From the NCBI RefSeq assembly GCF_000835495.1, contig NW_015622543.1, forward strand, positions 2,031,849 to 2,095,848: 64,000 bases of DNA. Reading direction: 5' to 3'. The number at the start of each line of letters is the position of its first letter. Position 1 is the stretch's first letter. The translations under genes and the position numbers were made by a program. The stretch comes from Cladophialophora immunda (taxonomy: Eukaryota > Ascomycota > Eurotiomycetes > Chaetothyriales > Herpotrichiellaceae). The notes beneath the pieces were generated by a model that was given only the letters and a program-made list of their open reading frames with translations, searched no databases and was not told the origin of the DNA. Shown piece by piece: positions 23,570 to 34,855 of this stretch.

Positions 23570-25498
23570 ATGGCTAAGACGGAAAAATCGGATCCCGTCC
23601 AAAATGGCTCGCCGCTACCGACGGAGGATTTCATTCGTCAGGCAGTCGATACGTCTGATCACAATGCTCTCCGATTGGCCCTGCTACAGTTTACAGGCGA
23701 CAAGGAGCTAGAGGCGATGGTCGTTCGCAAGACGGCAATCCGCGGTGGAATGTCATTCTCACTCAGTGTTTCCGACCAGGACTGGGAAGTGGTGCGGGAA
23801 AAGGCTGTTGCATATTTGCGAAGACCGTCCGAGACTGTACCTCCTATACCAACCCGGGAGGACTGTTACAACTTACTCACGCTCTTCAGTGGCGAGAAGA
23901 TGGAGCCTTCCCAAAAGCAATTCAGCTATGAAGAGCTAGCTTTGGAAGATTTTCCGCGCCAAGCACAGTGGACAAAGCCACCTCCGCCGGAAGTCCTAGA
24001 ATCCTACAATGTGATTATCATCGGGGCTGGCATCAGCGGCATCGCTGCAGCACTCCAATTAAAGGGTCTCAACATCCCTTTCACGGTCGTGGAACGACAA
24101 GCTGGCATCGGGGGAACCTGGCTGCTAAATACGTATCCCGAAGCTCGTGTGGATACCTCAAGTTTCCTGTTCCAGTATAAATTCGAGAAGAACTACCAGT
24201 GGACCGAGCACTTCGCTTCAAGCCAGGAAAACCAGCTATATCTGAACTATATCGCCAAAAAGTATCATATCTATGACTACTTCCAGTTTAACCGAGAAGT
24301 CCTCGGTGCTACTTGGAACGATGCGGATTCTACCTGGACACTCCGGGTGACAAACAAAGACAGCGGTAGTGAAACATCTATGCAGGCGAAAATCATTATC
24401 AGTGCCTGCGGTGTCCTTTCGGCACCTCGCCTTCCTAAAATTGCTGGCATTGAGAATTATAAAGGCCAGATCTTCCATACTGCCTCATGGAACCACGCTT
24501 GCGACTTCAAAGCCGCTCGCTGCGCCCTGATCGGCACGGGGTCTACAGGAACACAACTGGCTCCGGGACTTGCACGGCTCGCCAAGTCTCTGTCTGTTTA
24601 TCAGAGGAGTGCCAACTGGATCATCCCGATCAGCAATTACCGCCATCCCGTAGCTGAGCACCACAAGTGGCTATGTGACTCGATGCCATATTATTGGAAC
24701 TGGTACTGTTATTCACTTTGGTGGCAAAGTCTACAGGTGGCGCCGCTCCAAGAACACGACCTAGATTGGCAGGCTAAAGGGGGCTTTATCAGTCAACACA
24801 ATGACGCCCTCCGAGCGACCCTTACCAACTGGATCAAAGAGAAATTTGCCAGCAAGCCACAGTACATTGAAAAGCTGATTCCTGAGCACGCACCTATGGT
24901 CCGCCGACCTCCAGTCGATAACGGGTTCTACGACTGTCTACTAGAAGGCAATGTGGAGCTTATTACGAACAGGATCTCGCGCATCACTGAGACCGGTATT
25001 CTCACAGAAGATGGCCAACACCGCGAGTACGACGTGATTGTCCTCGGTTCAGGCTTCAAGCCCTTCACGATGTCGTCAATTGACTACGTCGGCCGTCACG
25101 GAATCACGCTAAAAGAGAGTTGGAAAAAGGATGGCGCTCGCACATACCTTGGTATGGCTATCCCCGGTTATCCAAATCTGTTCACCCTATATGGACCTAA
25201 TCACCAGGGGCGTGGAAGTAGCATGCACTCCTGGGCCGAGCTATGGTCTCTGTACACTGTCAACTGCATTGTCCACATAATAGAGAAGAGGGCATCATCC
25301 ATGGAAGTTCGAGAGGACATCTACACCAAGTATAACGAGGACCTGGACAAAGGTATCGAGAGAATGATATGGGAGTCGAAGGGATTCGGATATTATGTCA
25401 ATGAATTTGGGCGTCAATGTGTCAACATGCCGTGGACCCCCGCAGAATATTACAAGAAGATTCGTGTGCCTAATTATGCCGATTTTGTGGTGAAATGA
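23570..25498 (+). CDS. Baeyer-Villiger monooxygenase, HAPMO-like, copy 2
   Basis: Single exon, 642 residues, close to the length of bacterial 4-hydroxyacetophenone monooxygenase. It is a clear paralogue of copy 1 with the same N-terminal extension. It has GAGISG (152-157), GGTW (181-184), GTGSTG (322-327) and QRSANW with a likely catalytic Arg near 346. The fingerprint is Y297-KGQIFHTASW, with Tyr in place of the first Phe and the Gly retained. The C-terminus shares NEFGRQ-VNMPWT with copy 1 but lacks its hydrophilic tail. It is followed by the regulator on the same strand. It should oxidise ketones to esters with FAD and NADPH; the pair may act on different steps or different ketones. Confidence 0.9.
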   Translation: MAKTEKSDPVQNGSPLPTEDFIRQAVDTSDHNALRLALLQFTGDKELEAMVVRKTAIRGGMSFSLSVSDQDWEVVREKAVAYLRRPSETVPPIPTREDCYNLLTLFSGEKMEPSQKQFSYEELALEDFPRQAQWTKPPPPEVLESYNVIIIGAGISGIAAALQLKGLNIPFTVVERQAGIGGTWLLNTYPEARVDTSSFLFQYKFEKNYQWTEHFASSQENQLYLNYIAKKYHIYDYFQFNREVLGATWNDADSTWTLRVTNKDSGSETSMQAKIIISACGVLSAPRLPKIAGIENYKGQIFHTASWNHACDFKAARCALIGTGSTGTQLAPGLARLAKSLSVYQRSANWIIPISNYRHPVAEHHKWLCDSMPYYWNWYCYSLWWQSLQVAPLQEHDLDWQAKGGFISQHNDALRATLTNWIKEKFASKPQYIEKLIPEHAPMVRRPPVDNGFYDCLLEGNVELITNRISRITETGILTEDGQHREYDVIVLGSGFKPFTMSSIDYVGRHGITLKESWKKDGARTYLGMAIPGYPNLFTLYGPNHQGRGSSMHSWAELWSLYTVNCIVHIIEKRASSMEVREDIYTKYNEDLDKGIERMIWESKGFGYYVNEFGRQCVNMPWTPAEYYKKIRVPNYADFVVK

Positions 25499-26211
25499 GG
25501 AATGGAATGCTTCTGGACTCCAACATCAACTATTGCGATCTGAACAAGAATCCTCGATTGAAGCACTAGTTCGGACAAAGGGCTTTAACGGGCAGTGGCG
25601 ACCAAAGTTGTCAATGCGATGTCATTTCATAGCGCCCTCCAAAGCGTTGCGAGCACCCCGTGAGACAGGAACAACTGAGGAACATTTAGAGAAACGTGTA
25701 TGGCTTCTACGAAGTTGCCGCTTCGCGAGGCTTGTGCGGAAGCGCAATGCATATCACACTTCAAAGGCAAGCTTTCCTTGACATACCCTTTAACACAAAT
25801 ACACGTCACAGCCCTCATTGGCCTGGAACCATCGTTTTATCGTATGAGCGTCCCTATATTTGTTGCGATTGCTGCAGCTTTACTCTGACCCCTTCGTGGG
25901 CCATGGCTTTTCATCCAAACTTCCGGCGAAACCGGAATCATCAGTCCAAGTTCCGAATGCCATGGCGCTCGCCTCCACATTTTGATCTCCCCACGCAAAG
26001 GCGCTAGCCAGGCAGTATTATCATGAACAATGGTTCACGACTTGACCAAATTTGAACGACAATGCGAAACTTGACTGATATACCGGCACAAACCTAGGCA
26101 CATTGACCTGGATACCTAGGATAGTTACATCGACTCATCGTATATGCGCTCCTCCTCCCCATCGGACTGGTTCCGGCTTGTACTGGCCAAGTCAAAGTCA
26201 TCTCGGCTATA
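25499..26211 (+). promoter_or_regulatory. Upstream region of the Zn2Cys6 regulator
   Basis: TTCCGG/CCGGAA occurs at 25921-25926, 25932-25937 and 26171-26176, the last about 36 bp before the start codon. If these are the regulator's own sites it would be autoregulated, which is an inference. No other gene is seen here. Confidence 0.45.
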
Positions 26212-28704
26212 ATGTCTGATCAAGCAGGTCCTAACGTGGACAGTCCGCAGAGTCTGCAGATAGTTCCTGATGAGCTAACACGGCGCGGGAAAAGGACAAC
26301 CTACGTGACACAGGCTTGGTGAGAACGGTTGGCGCCATCATTTCAAGACTTGCGATAACGTTTGGTATAGTTCTAACTGTCGACGGAAGAAGACGAAAGT
26401 AAGACCCCTTGGAACCTATTCTTGCTAGCTAGTGACTTAGGATGACAGTGTAGCGGGAGCACCGTTTGCAGCGAGTGTGCTAAGTTCGCGGAAACATGTG
26501 TTTACCCGCGCCATAGGCATAGAAGAACGACTGGCCGGTCGAAACCAGTTGCAACCGATGCAAGGTTCGCGTGCACCTGCCCCAAGCTCAACAATGTGAC
26601 TTACAAGCTATGCTATGAGAGTCCAGATCCCAAAATTCGTTCGCTCCGTCGGCATTACCAAGTGTACTCGACATGGGTGCGCGGTTATCCCAGCTCGAAG
26701 ACCGCTATTTCCAGCTCGCGGCTACATGGTCCCGACCCCAACTAGAGAATCCACTTGAAGGCTCCAGACAGAGCAGCGAAGCTAGAGACGCTGCAGGACC
26801 CTCTCCACCGGTATCTCGGACCCCTGGGCAGGCGATGGTTGTAGGAGGCGACCATTCACTCCCTCAAAACCTTTGGCTGGAATTGGAAGCGGTTCCGCAA
26901 CAGGGCGAACAGCAAGCATCACTGGATTCTGGATGTATATTATCCAAAGCCACTGGACAATACAGCCTAGAGTTACAACCTGTGACTGGATCGCAGATGG
27001 ACCCGAGCTCAGGGCATGACTTCAGATCCGCTTCAACAGAGATAGCGGATACCAGTGGCTCCAGTCTCCCGCTCCATGCCAGCCTCCTGGAGCCCGACTT
27101 CACTATATTCCAAAAAGATCAGCCATCAGGAGACGGCAAGTCTACAGAAGTCATTCATGGTGCCAGATATCGATCAGCATTCACCATCTTCTTTTCTCAG
27201 CTCAATCCTCTTCATGGAATAATCAACGAGAATGACTTTTATCAACGGTTCAACCGACTCGTCTTTGACGAAGGAGCTAGTCGACATCATCACGAGGACG
27301 ACCTGTTTCGCGCGCTGGTCTATATGATTAGAGCCGTGGTGGACCTCAGCCAATCGTTCAATCCGGAGATTGCGCCTGTCCCTGGCTGGACCTACATCTG
27401 CAAGGCAGAGAAGCTGATACAAGATCTCCCAAGATCTAAAAGGCTAAACCTGACGATGATCCAGTGCCTCTCCCTCAAGGCAATCTACTTTACCAATCTA
27501 GCCCAATACGATCAAGTCCGGGACACAGTTGGAGCACTTGTCCGCCTCTGCTTTCAATGCGGGCTTCATCATCAGTCAGCTGGCAGTGGCGGTGCATACA
27601 CCGCCTTTGACACTGTAATGCGACAGAGAGCATTTTGCTGCGTATTAAATCTCGATCGCAGCATTGCTCTGACATGCAGGTTGCCGTGTCTTCTACGCAA
27701 AGAGGACTACGTCTTTGTGCCACCTGAGCTGTTTGATGACAGATGTGTGTTTCCAAACAGAACGAGTTCCGCTCGGAGCCCGGAGACCTCTTTTATACCC
27801 TTTCTAGTCTCCATGCAAACACTGATGGACATTTTCACGTCGGTATGGGAGCAGATCCATGGCATCAAGGCGCGAAAGATAACCACGACGGAAGAATTGG
27901 CTGCTTTCGACCACCAGATTATGTCTCTGCGCGAGCCGTTGCCGGTGCCTCTACAACGCACAAGTCTCATGGTACCGAATCACGAATACACCGAGCCTTT
28001 TCACCTACCTCAGAGAATCCTCTTTCACACTGTATGTTCTGCACTGCGAAGTGACCTAGAGACAGACGGACTAATGACAACAGCGACTCAATCAGCTCAG
28101 GTTATTGATCAGACACGATACCTCTCTCAACTTTCCTCCGCCGTCGAGTGTCCTGGAAGAAATCATCGACATTGCGTCCGACACAGTGCATATGATTGTG
28201 CCATTTATCGAGATTCCGTACCACAAGGCTCACAGATATCTATCCATGTGCTGTATCGTCAACGTAGCCCTGTCACTCCGAAGCATTCTCAAAAGGTCGG
28301 ACTTGTCCTCGACAATTCTGAGTAGAACGCGGGCTGTATTCGCCACAGCGATTGTTTCACTAGAAGAGTTGTCGAAGAACTACCCTCCAGCGAAGCGAAG
28401 GGTAGAGCGCTTGAGAAGCCTTGTCTACACTACAGGCTTATCGATGAACCCCGGGCCCCTAGACCCAGAGCTACTGTCGATCACCCAAACGACCAACATG
28501 GATAGACCTGGTAGCCTGGAGCTGGCAATCCAAAGACAAGATCAGCCGGGCGGGCGAGTTATGGAGGACCATCACGAATACCAGACCCGATATCAACCGG
28601 AATTGTCCATGAGTCAGACGCTGGCACCTGCAGCCGACTTAGAGCCGATCATATTTGACTTTACATCGGCTTGCGATCCGGATTGGATATTTACATCTTT
28701 TTAG
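26212..28704 (+). CDS. Zn(II)2Cys6 fungal transcription factor
   Basis: The DNA-binding cluster is split by two small introns (26319-26370 and 26399-26448). The spliced reading is ACSNCRRKKTK-CSGSTVCSECAKF-ETCVYP, a complete C-x2-C-x6-C-x5-C-x2-C-x6-C cluster. A linker of about 220 nt (roughly 26510-26660) needs one more frame change, probably an intron near 26594-26659, before LSQLEDRYFQL, a coiled-coil dimerisation segment. A serine-rich region and a fungal_trans (middle homology) domain follow. A third intron (28032-28095, GTATGT donor, ctaat branch, cag acceptor) joins ILFHT to LRLLIRHD and carries the frame to the stop at 28704. Such factors are nuclear activators of neighbouring pathway genes. 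It is the only regulator here, so it probably controls this cluster. The linker model is the weakest part. Confidence 0.88.
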
Positions 28705-29198
28705 GTGATAGTGTGTTGTAAGGAGCCCGGTACTCCCGTCTACGGAGAGCGAGTGCCCACGACACGGCCCCAGAAGACATATCATGATACCTGACACTGT
28801 CGAAGTTCGTTGCGAATTCTAATCATCCAGAGTGTCCAACGCATCAAGATGAAATATAGAAACTATAGAGCTCCCGCATCGAGATGAACTCGGCGCCGAA
28901 CATGTGACGCCTCCCAAGAACCTTTTACACGAGGCGTCAAGTAAATTCCGGGCTTTCCGCTTGGCACAAGCTGCTGGCCTTAACAAGCGGTATATATAAT
29001 CAGACGTAGATGTGGCGAATAAATTGAGATGCAATTCCAGTGAACTTCAAACGACGCTACACGGTTTCCGACAGTCGACTGTATTTTATTGCACGTCTTT
29101 TGGTTGCCGTCTTAACGCCGCGCAACCTATTACCTATACAACTGAGATAATCACAGACATTTTCTCCCGATCCCTAGGAGCTTTCTACATCGGCGGAA
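28705..29198 (+). promoter_or_regulatory. Upstream region of the EthD-like gene
   Basis: A TATA-like sequence (gcggtatatataatc) lies near 28986-29000, about 200 bp before the start. No exact CCGGAA hexamer was found in this interval. No gene is seen. Confidence 0.45.
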
Positions 29199-30068
29199 AT
29201 GGACCAGTCAGATGGGAGTTCCAATCCGAACTTCCCGATGGGAAAACCATACGATGTTGGTGTCGGTCACGCCCTCATCACCATGATCGAACCGAAGTCT
29301 GGCCACGAGGTAGAATACAACCGATGGTATGAAGATGATCACATGTTCGCTGGAGCTCTAAATCTCCCTTGGTGCTTCTCGGCACGCAGATGGGTCGCGA
29401 CCTACGACCTGCAGAATATGCGCCTACCAAAACCGTACGCGATGGCCGCTGAATCGGCGCCCCAAGCTTGCTACCTGAGCACTTACTGGATTGCTCCTGG
29501 TAAGCTTGACGAGCACAAGGAATGTAGTTACTCCGTTTACAACAGGCTTCTGGCTGAGCGTCGTATCTTCTTCGAACGAATTCATGTCTTTACCTCTTTT
29601 CAGGACAAAGTTGGTACCATCTATAGAGATGCATCTGTTCCCAACGACATCTTCACCTTGATGGATCCAGCACCTGGTCTCGTCCTGGAAGTCCTGTCTA
29701 CAACATCCGAAAACAGAAGAGGCGACCTCCTCAATTGGCTTCTGTCCCTTCACCTTCCCAGTCGAGTCAAAGAGCATGGGCCTGTTTCAAGTGCGATGGT
29801 ATTTTGCTCTCCAGGAAACGATCGGATGATGACACAGGAGGTCAAGAACCAGCTTGGTGACGTTGCGTCAACAGCTAACGATCCTTGTAAGATGACAATT
29901 CTATGGTTTCTAGACAAGGACCCTCGCGAAATTTGGAATGGTATTTTTAGCGCCGAACCGGAACTCGTTCGTCAAAGCGGTCAGGGACAATTGAGCTTCA
30001 TGATACCATTCATACCAGCAAAACTGGGAACAAACAAATACGTTGATCAGTTGAGAAGACCAAGTTGA
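29199..30068 (+). CDS. EthD-like dimeric alpha/beta-barrel protein
   Basis: Single exon, 289 residues, no signal peptide or membrane segment. Residues 24-60 (HALITMIEPKSGHEVEYNRW, then YEDDHMFAGALNLPWCFS) look like the ferredoxin-fold EthD or antibiotic-monooxygenase type, with an N-x-W-Y-x-D-D-H signature. The second half has a similar length and may be a second barrel half. Related proteins occur as small helpers in ketone and steroid degradation gene sets, but their reaction is not established. It lies just after the regulator on the same strand and is likely co-expressed with the BVMOs. The family call is by eye; the exact function is unknown. Confidence 0.75.
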   Translation: MDQSDGSSNPNFPMGKPYDVGVGHALITMIEPKSGHEVEYNRWYEDDHMFAGALNLPWCFSARRWVATYDLQNMRLPKPYAMAAESAPQACYLSTYWIAPGKLDEHKECSYSVYNRLLAERRIFFERIHVFTSFQDKVGTIYRDASVPNDIFTLMDPAPGLVLEVLSTTSENRRGDLLNWLLSLHLPSRVKEHGPVSSAMVFCSPGNDRMMTQEVKNQLGDVASTANDPCKMTILWFLDKDPREIWNGIFSAEPELVRQSGQGQLSFMIPFIPAKLGTNKYVDQLRRPS

Positions 30069-31439
30069 AGTACACTGTCGGTGTCTCTTATCAACTAAGC
30101 CATGTCGATAAATGGTAGACCCTGGTGGGATTCAAAGAGCTCCATAAAAGACAGGACCCAGCTTCAGCCCGCCTACGGCCGACGGGTATCCCAAGACTAG
30201 TATATTGTTTGACTTTCTTCACCCCTGGCTGTGACATCTCTGACCACGGGTCGACTGCCCTACGTCTCGTGAAGTCTATCTTGCTGTGCTCAATATCAAT
30301 TTTGGTAGCTGGTAACGTCCTGGGCTTGGACGCCGGTAATGGTCAAAACAGAAGCGTCTCTGGAGGAGGCGTGGACTGATTCTACGCGGATCAAGACGGG
30401 GTACCATGGACAGCCGCAGTCTTTGGCGCAACTGTCTGTCCATGAAAGAGCACCCCACCTTGGTGCGTTAAAGAAATTTATAACGTCAACCTTTCCCTGC
30501 CGAGCTACCTCGTACTCGGCATTTTACCAAGAGCAGTACCGCAAAGCTCGGAGCCTGTCTGGCGAGGCACAGTTCCAGTTCCGGATTCCGTGCTCGTATT
30601 TGCGGGGTTTGGCCTCCAACACCTAGTGACCTTCGGTGGTACCGTTGTTACACTAAACCATTCCCGAACGAACTGTGGCTGGGCGAATCTGAGTGCCTTT
30701 TGGTGAGACCTGAGGATGCCTCTGAGCATCGTGAGCCCACCCGTAAGCCTTAAATAGAGACCTATCAAATCGCCCCCAGCGTGTCCAGCGGAAGAAGCGT
30801 CATCAGGTTGGGACCGCTTGTGATTGTGATTCCGCACAATCTGTTTCTAGATCATTGTAAATGGACCCGTGTTCTGGGGGACAAGTAAACGTTTTCGCTG
30901 CACGAATGCGCATACACTTTGATCTGAAGATGCAGTTTGGCTTATCGCCGAAAGAACTCACTGAGAAGCTGGTCCTTGCCCCGCGATCTGTGCTTCGGCT
31001 CATGTGCAACTAGGGGCGAAGAATATCCGCATGACCATCTTGCCGCGGGCCCGTTTCCACATGACCTCTTCAGAATGAGTGGGCCGAGTGTCATGGCATC
31101 GAATCTCTCAGGGGCAGCAGGACCTCAAACATGTATGATAGTTCAATCAAAGGTGGATAGGACACTTCGTGCGAACGCTATCAAGGTGTTCATCCCGAGG
31201 CTCAACAGGTTGGAGAGAACAGCACATCTGGGGAAAAGTCCCAAGTCAGAAATATCCCTAAGGGTCAAAATAGAGAAGCAGCAGCAGGTAGATGAACCAC
31301 CTCTTCAAGGAAAAGGTTCCCTACCGCCACTTTCAACGATCGATTCAAGAGTATCGTGAACGTCGCTATCAAGATGTAAAAGTCGAAATTGAGCGTGCGG
31401 AAACGGGAGCGAAAACGGGAGCGGAAGTATCTACACCTA
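30069..31439. other. Gene-free interval
   Basis: No protein family was recognised on either strand. The block 31160-31230 resembles 52310-52390 (shared ggttggagagaa and gataggacactt-like bases), so an old dispersed repeat is present. Composition is normal. Confidence 0.5.
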
Positions 31440-31899
31440 GTCTTACTACCTTCACAAAATAAATACCTAAGTTTAAGGATCACACGATAGAGTGATAGTG
31501 GAAATAACAAAGCTAGCTAAAAGAGGGAGAGAGTCGATAGATATTAAGGGTAGTTAGTGAATATAGTTTAGATAGTCTTTCTTAATTAAGATTTGAGCTT
31601 TTTATTATCTCAATATGAGCCTTATATTTATTTTATTCTTTATTTCTTCCTATAAGAAGATTAAAGAATTCTATTAATAGGTAGATATTATTAAGCTTTA
31701 AATTACTATTATATCCCGCGCTCTATTTTAGTGGAATTAAGTAGAGTAAAAACTTCCCTCGGTTATTATCCCTAAATCCTTTAATATTCTTCTAGGTGAG
31801 TTATATATACGGTTTTAAGCTACTTAATATCCTTATATATAACTATACTCTAATATAGGTGTTTTAATTAATTACGTTAGTCACCGTCGCCTATAGCTA
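31440..31899. repeat. AT-rich RIP-type sequence ahead of transporter pseudogene
   Basis: Composition turns abruptly AT-rich here and stays so to about 32.4 kb. It is continuous with the RIP-mutated sugar-transporter remnant, so the upstream part of that gene may be hidden in it. No motif is readable. Confidence 0.5.
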
Positions 31900-32412
31900 A
31901 TCTCGACTTATAGTATATACGTCTCATTCATCATCTAGACGAGCTTAAACAGTAGATTTACAGTAACTCTCGACCTAACCTACGGTCGAGGCGTACTAGC
32001 TTTCGTTTTCATATTCGCCTTCTTCTTCACTATTAGTAACTCACCTATAGCCTACACTTATACGATCGAAATCTACTCTTTTGCTCCTCGCGGCCACGAG
32101 CTTACATTTTCTATCTTTGTCATAATAGCTAGCCTTATCCTAAGTTAATTTATTAACTCTACTACACTTACTAACGTTAGATAGAAGTATTACGTAGTCC
32201 TCTATTATCTTCTTAGTTTAACAGTCGTCCTTATCTATTTTCTCTTTCCTAAAACCAAGGGACGTACTCTCGAAGAGGTTAGAGAGGTCTTTAAGCGGCT
32301 AACTCCGCATTCTAGTAGCTCTGATGCGGAAATTACTAAAGTTAATGTTTCTCTCTCACATCTAGATAAGGTCGGAGAGAATAGCTTTGAGCCTAAAACG
32401 ACAGAGCCGTAG
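31900..32412 (+). pseudogene. RIP-mutated sugar-type MFS transporter, 3' part
   Basis: The plus strand from about 31981 reads YGRGVLAFVFIFAFFFTI, then SPIAYTYTIEIYSFAPRGHE and, after two tryptophan-type stops, YFLFPKTKGRTLEEVREVFK, ending at TAG 32410-32412. These are the last helices and the PETKGRTLEE motif of the sugar porter family. Internal TAG/TAA and AT-rich codons show RIP. It lies directly upstream of an intact member of the same superfamily (33050-34855) but is not its close copy by eye. RIP acts on duplicated DNA, so a paralogue once existed. It is dead. Confidence 0.85.
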
Positions 32413-33049
32413 CTAAATTCAAATGATGACATGCGTAATTGGATGAGCTCATCTACGATGTAAACTATGAAAGTGTTCTAAGACTACAACATGTCACGTT
32501 TTTGGACTGCCATTTCCTCTCAGTCCCTGCACAAGGCACCCTCGACAATATGGCAGCCTTGGTACTCTGCTCAAATGCTGCAATCCTTGGCTCGAAAGTG
32601 GTGCGAGAAGAATGATTGGACTAGATCTCATCTACATTGGACGAGACCTCATATGCATTGGACGAGATCTGATCCGTATTGAACTAGATCTGATCTATTT
32701 TCATTGCATATTGCATTCCTCAGGCATTCTCTCGGAATGCCGTTGAAGATTACGATAACGGGGCAGGTTGGAGGAAGAACCTGTGATTCATTGCAGCGTC
32801 TTTAACGCAATGTCCGCCTTCGAGTGGGATGCTAAGCATTGCTTGAGACCTCTATTCCCGAAGCTTGATGGCTCCTTTGGATGCTTAATCAGCCCCCGCC
32901 ACCCCCGGTACCCGCGGGCGCTCCAAGTTCCGGGGTCAAAATTCCAGGACTTAAGGTTTTCCAAAACGGTTAAAACCTGGTGGATACCGACCGTTTTCTT
33001 CCCTCTGTGCGCCCTGCTGCTTCGAGGACACGGTTCATCTACAGCCATC
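32413..33049 (+). promoter_or_regulatory. Upstream region of sugar transporter
   Basis: Contains a 21-bp minisatellite (32615-32698) and TTCCGG at 32928-32933, about 120 bp before the transporter start. Otherwise no gene is seen. Confidence 0.4.
32615..32698 (+). repeat. Four tandem 21-bp units
   Basis: Four adjacent units each begin attgga or attgaa and contain ctagatct or cgagatct-like cores. The unit is seven codons long, so one plus-strand frame reads repeated HWTR-type heptads. The frame has no family match and is probably not a gene. Confidence 0.75.
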
Positions 33050-34855
33050 ATGGGTATCATGAAAGAGGCCGAATTAGCTGTCAGCCCGGCATTGCTCGCT
33101 GTAAGTCTGCCCCCTTCAGAATTTCCCAGTCGGTAGCTTTCTGCACCGCTAATCATTGTCCCTGCGCAGGTCTTGCCCAAAGACCCTAGACCCTGGTACA
33201 TGAGAAGGCATCTCCTGCTGCTCAACATTCTGTTGGTTGGTCCGATGCTCTCTTCCTGCACTTTCGGCTATGATGGTAAGCCTGGGTTTCTGCATGCTGC
33301 GAGGTAGAACGTCTCGGGCTTACCTGATCTTTCTTTCCGTCCAGGCTCCATGGTGAATGGCTTGCAGAGTCTCCCGCAGTGGCGCACTTTCTTCGGTAAC
33401 CCAAGTAGCTCCAAGCTATCGGCCATCAACGTGGTCTGGCCCTTGGGACAGCTTTGTGGTGTCTACCCAACCACGTGGGCCTCAGATCGATTTGGACGCA
33501 AGGTCCCTATCTACATTGGCTTCCTGATTTTGATCCTGGCCAGCGGCCTGCAGGGCGGCGCGCGGAACCTCGCCATGTTCATCATCGCACGCTTCTTGAT
33601 GGGCTTTGGAACTTCCTTCACCACGCAGCCCGCACCCATTCTTGTGACCGAGTTGGCCTACCCGACACATCGCGGCAAGGTGACGGCCATCTACAACACG
33701 AGCAACGTAGGTCAAATCTCTCTGGCGATGATTCTCTTTCGTGCTTACCAGGAACAGTGGCTCGGCTCGATATACGCTGCGTGGTTAATCTATGGCACCC
33801 AGACCATAGCCAGCTCCTGGTCCTGGAGGATCCCCTCGATCTTGCAAGGCTCGCTGACCGTTGTGCAAGCCTGCCTATTTGTTTTCCTCCCCGAATCTCC
33901 AAGGCAAGTAAACCCTTTCGACACTACCGATTGTGTAGACGGGAGATTGACTTCTTCCAGGTGGTATATTTCCAAGGACCGCACCGAGGAAGCGCGCCGC
34001 GTCTTGACTAAGTGGCACGCGGCCGGCGACCAAAGCAGCCCCTTGGTGGCGTTCGAGCTCGCCGAGATCGCGGCCAACATCAACGCCGAGGCCACGGCGC
34101 ACTCGAAAAGTTCTTACTTGGACCTGATCCGCACGGCAGCGATGCGCAAGCGCACGTTCATCGGCATGGTGGTCGGCTTCTACGGCACGTGGTCCGGCGT
34201 TGCGGTTATTTCGTACTACTTGACCCTCGTCCTCGACACCGTCGGAATCACCTCGGCCAAATCGCAGACATTAGTCAATGGTCTGCTCCAGGTATTCAAC
34301 TACCTGGTTGCCGTAACGGCTGCGGTGCTCGTGGACCGTGTCGGTCGCCGACGCCTTTTTCTGACCTCAGCCTGCGGAATGCTGCTTGCCTTCATTTGCA
34401 TGACGGTACTGTCTAGCGTCTTCTCGCGCAGCCGCGACCACCAGATCGGGAACAGCGTCGTCGCCTTCATATTCATCTATATGATGTTCTATAACGTGGC
34501 CTTTACCCCCCTCCTGCAGGCCTATCCACTGGAACTGTTTCCTTACCTACTGCGTGGCCGCGGCTTGACGGTCTCGTTGACCACCACCTTCATTGGCCTA
34601 GTCATCGGTCAGTCTGTGAACCCAACCGCCATGGAGCATGTAGGCTGGAAGTATTACATCCTATTCGACCTCCTCCTCGCAATTTTGGTGGCTCTGGTCT
34701 ACTTTCTCTTCCCAGAGACCCGGCGCAAATCGCTCGAGGAAATCGCCGAGGTTTTTGGCGACCAGGTCATCGAGCGAGGCACGGACATCTTGAAGAATGA
34801 CGAAAATATCCGTGAGCACATTGAGGTATCCACGATTCACAGTGATGCCATTTAA
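33050..34855 (+). CDS. Sugar-porter family MFS transporter (lactose-permease-like)
   Basis: Exons are 33050-33100, 33170-33275 and 33345 onward, with GTAAGT and GTAAGC donors. A fourth intron with a rare GC donor is likely at 33904-33960. Removing it joins PESPR to WYISKDR, the conserved sugar-porter sequence, and gives 536 residues; leaving it in adds 19 residues without a stop. Other signatures are DRFGRK after helix 2, the central loop, DRVGRRRLF, and PETRRKSLEE at the end. These transporters move sugars or related polyols and acids across the plasma membrane with protons. Members of this branch resemble fungal lactose permeases. In this setting it may bring in a glycosylated or sugar-like substrate, which is speculative. 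Confidence 0.88.
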
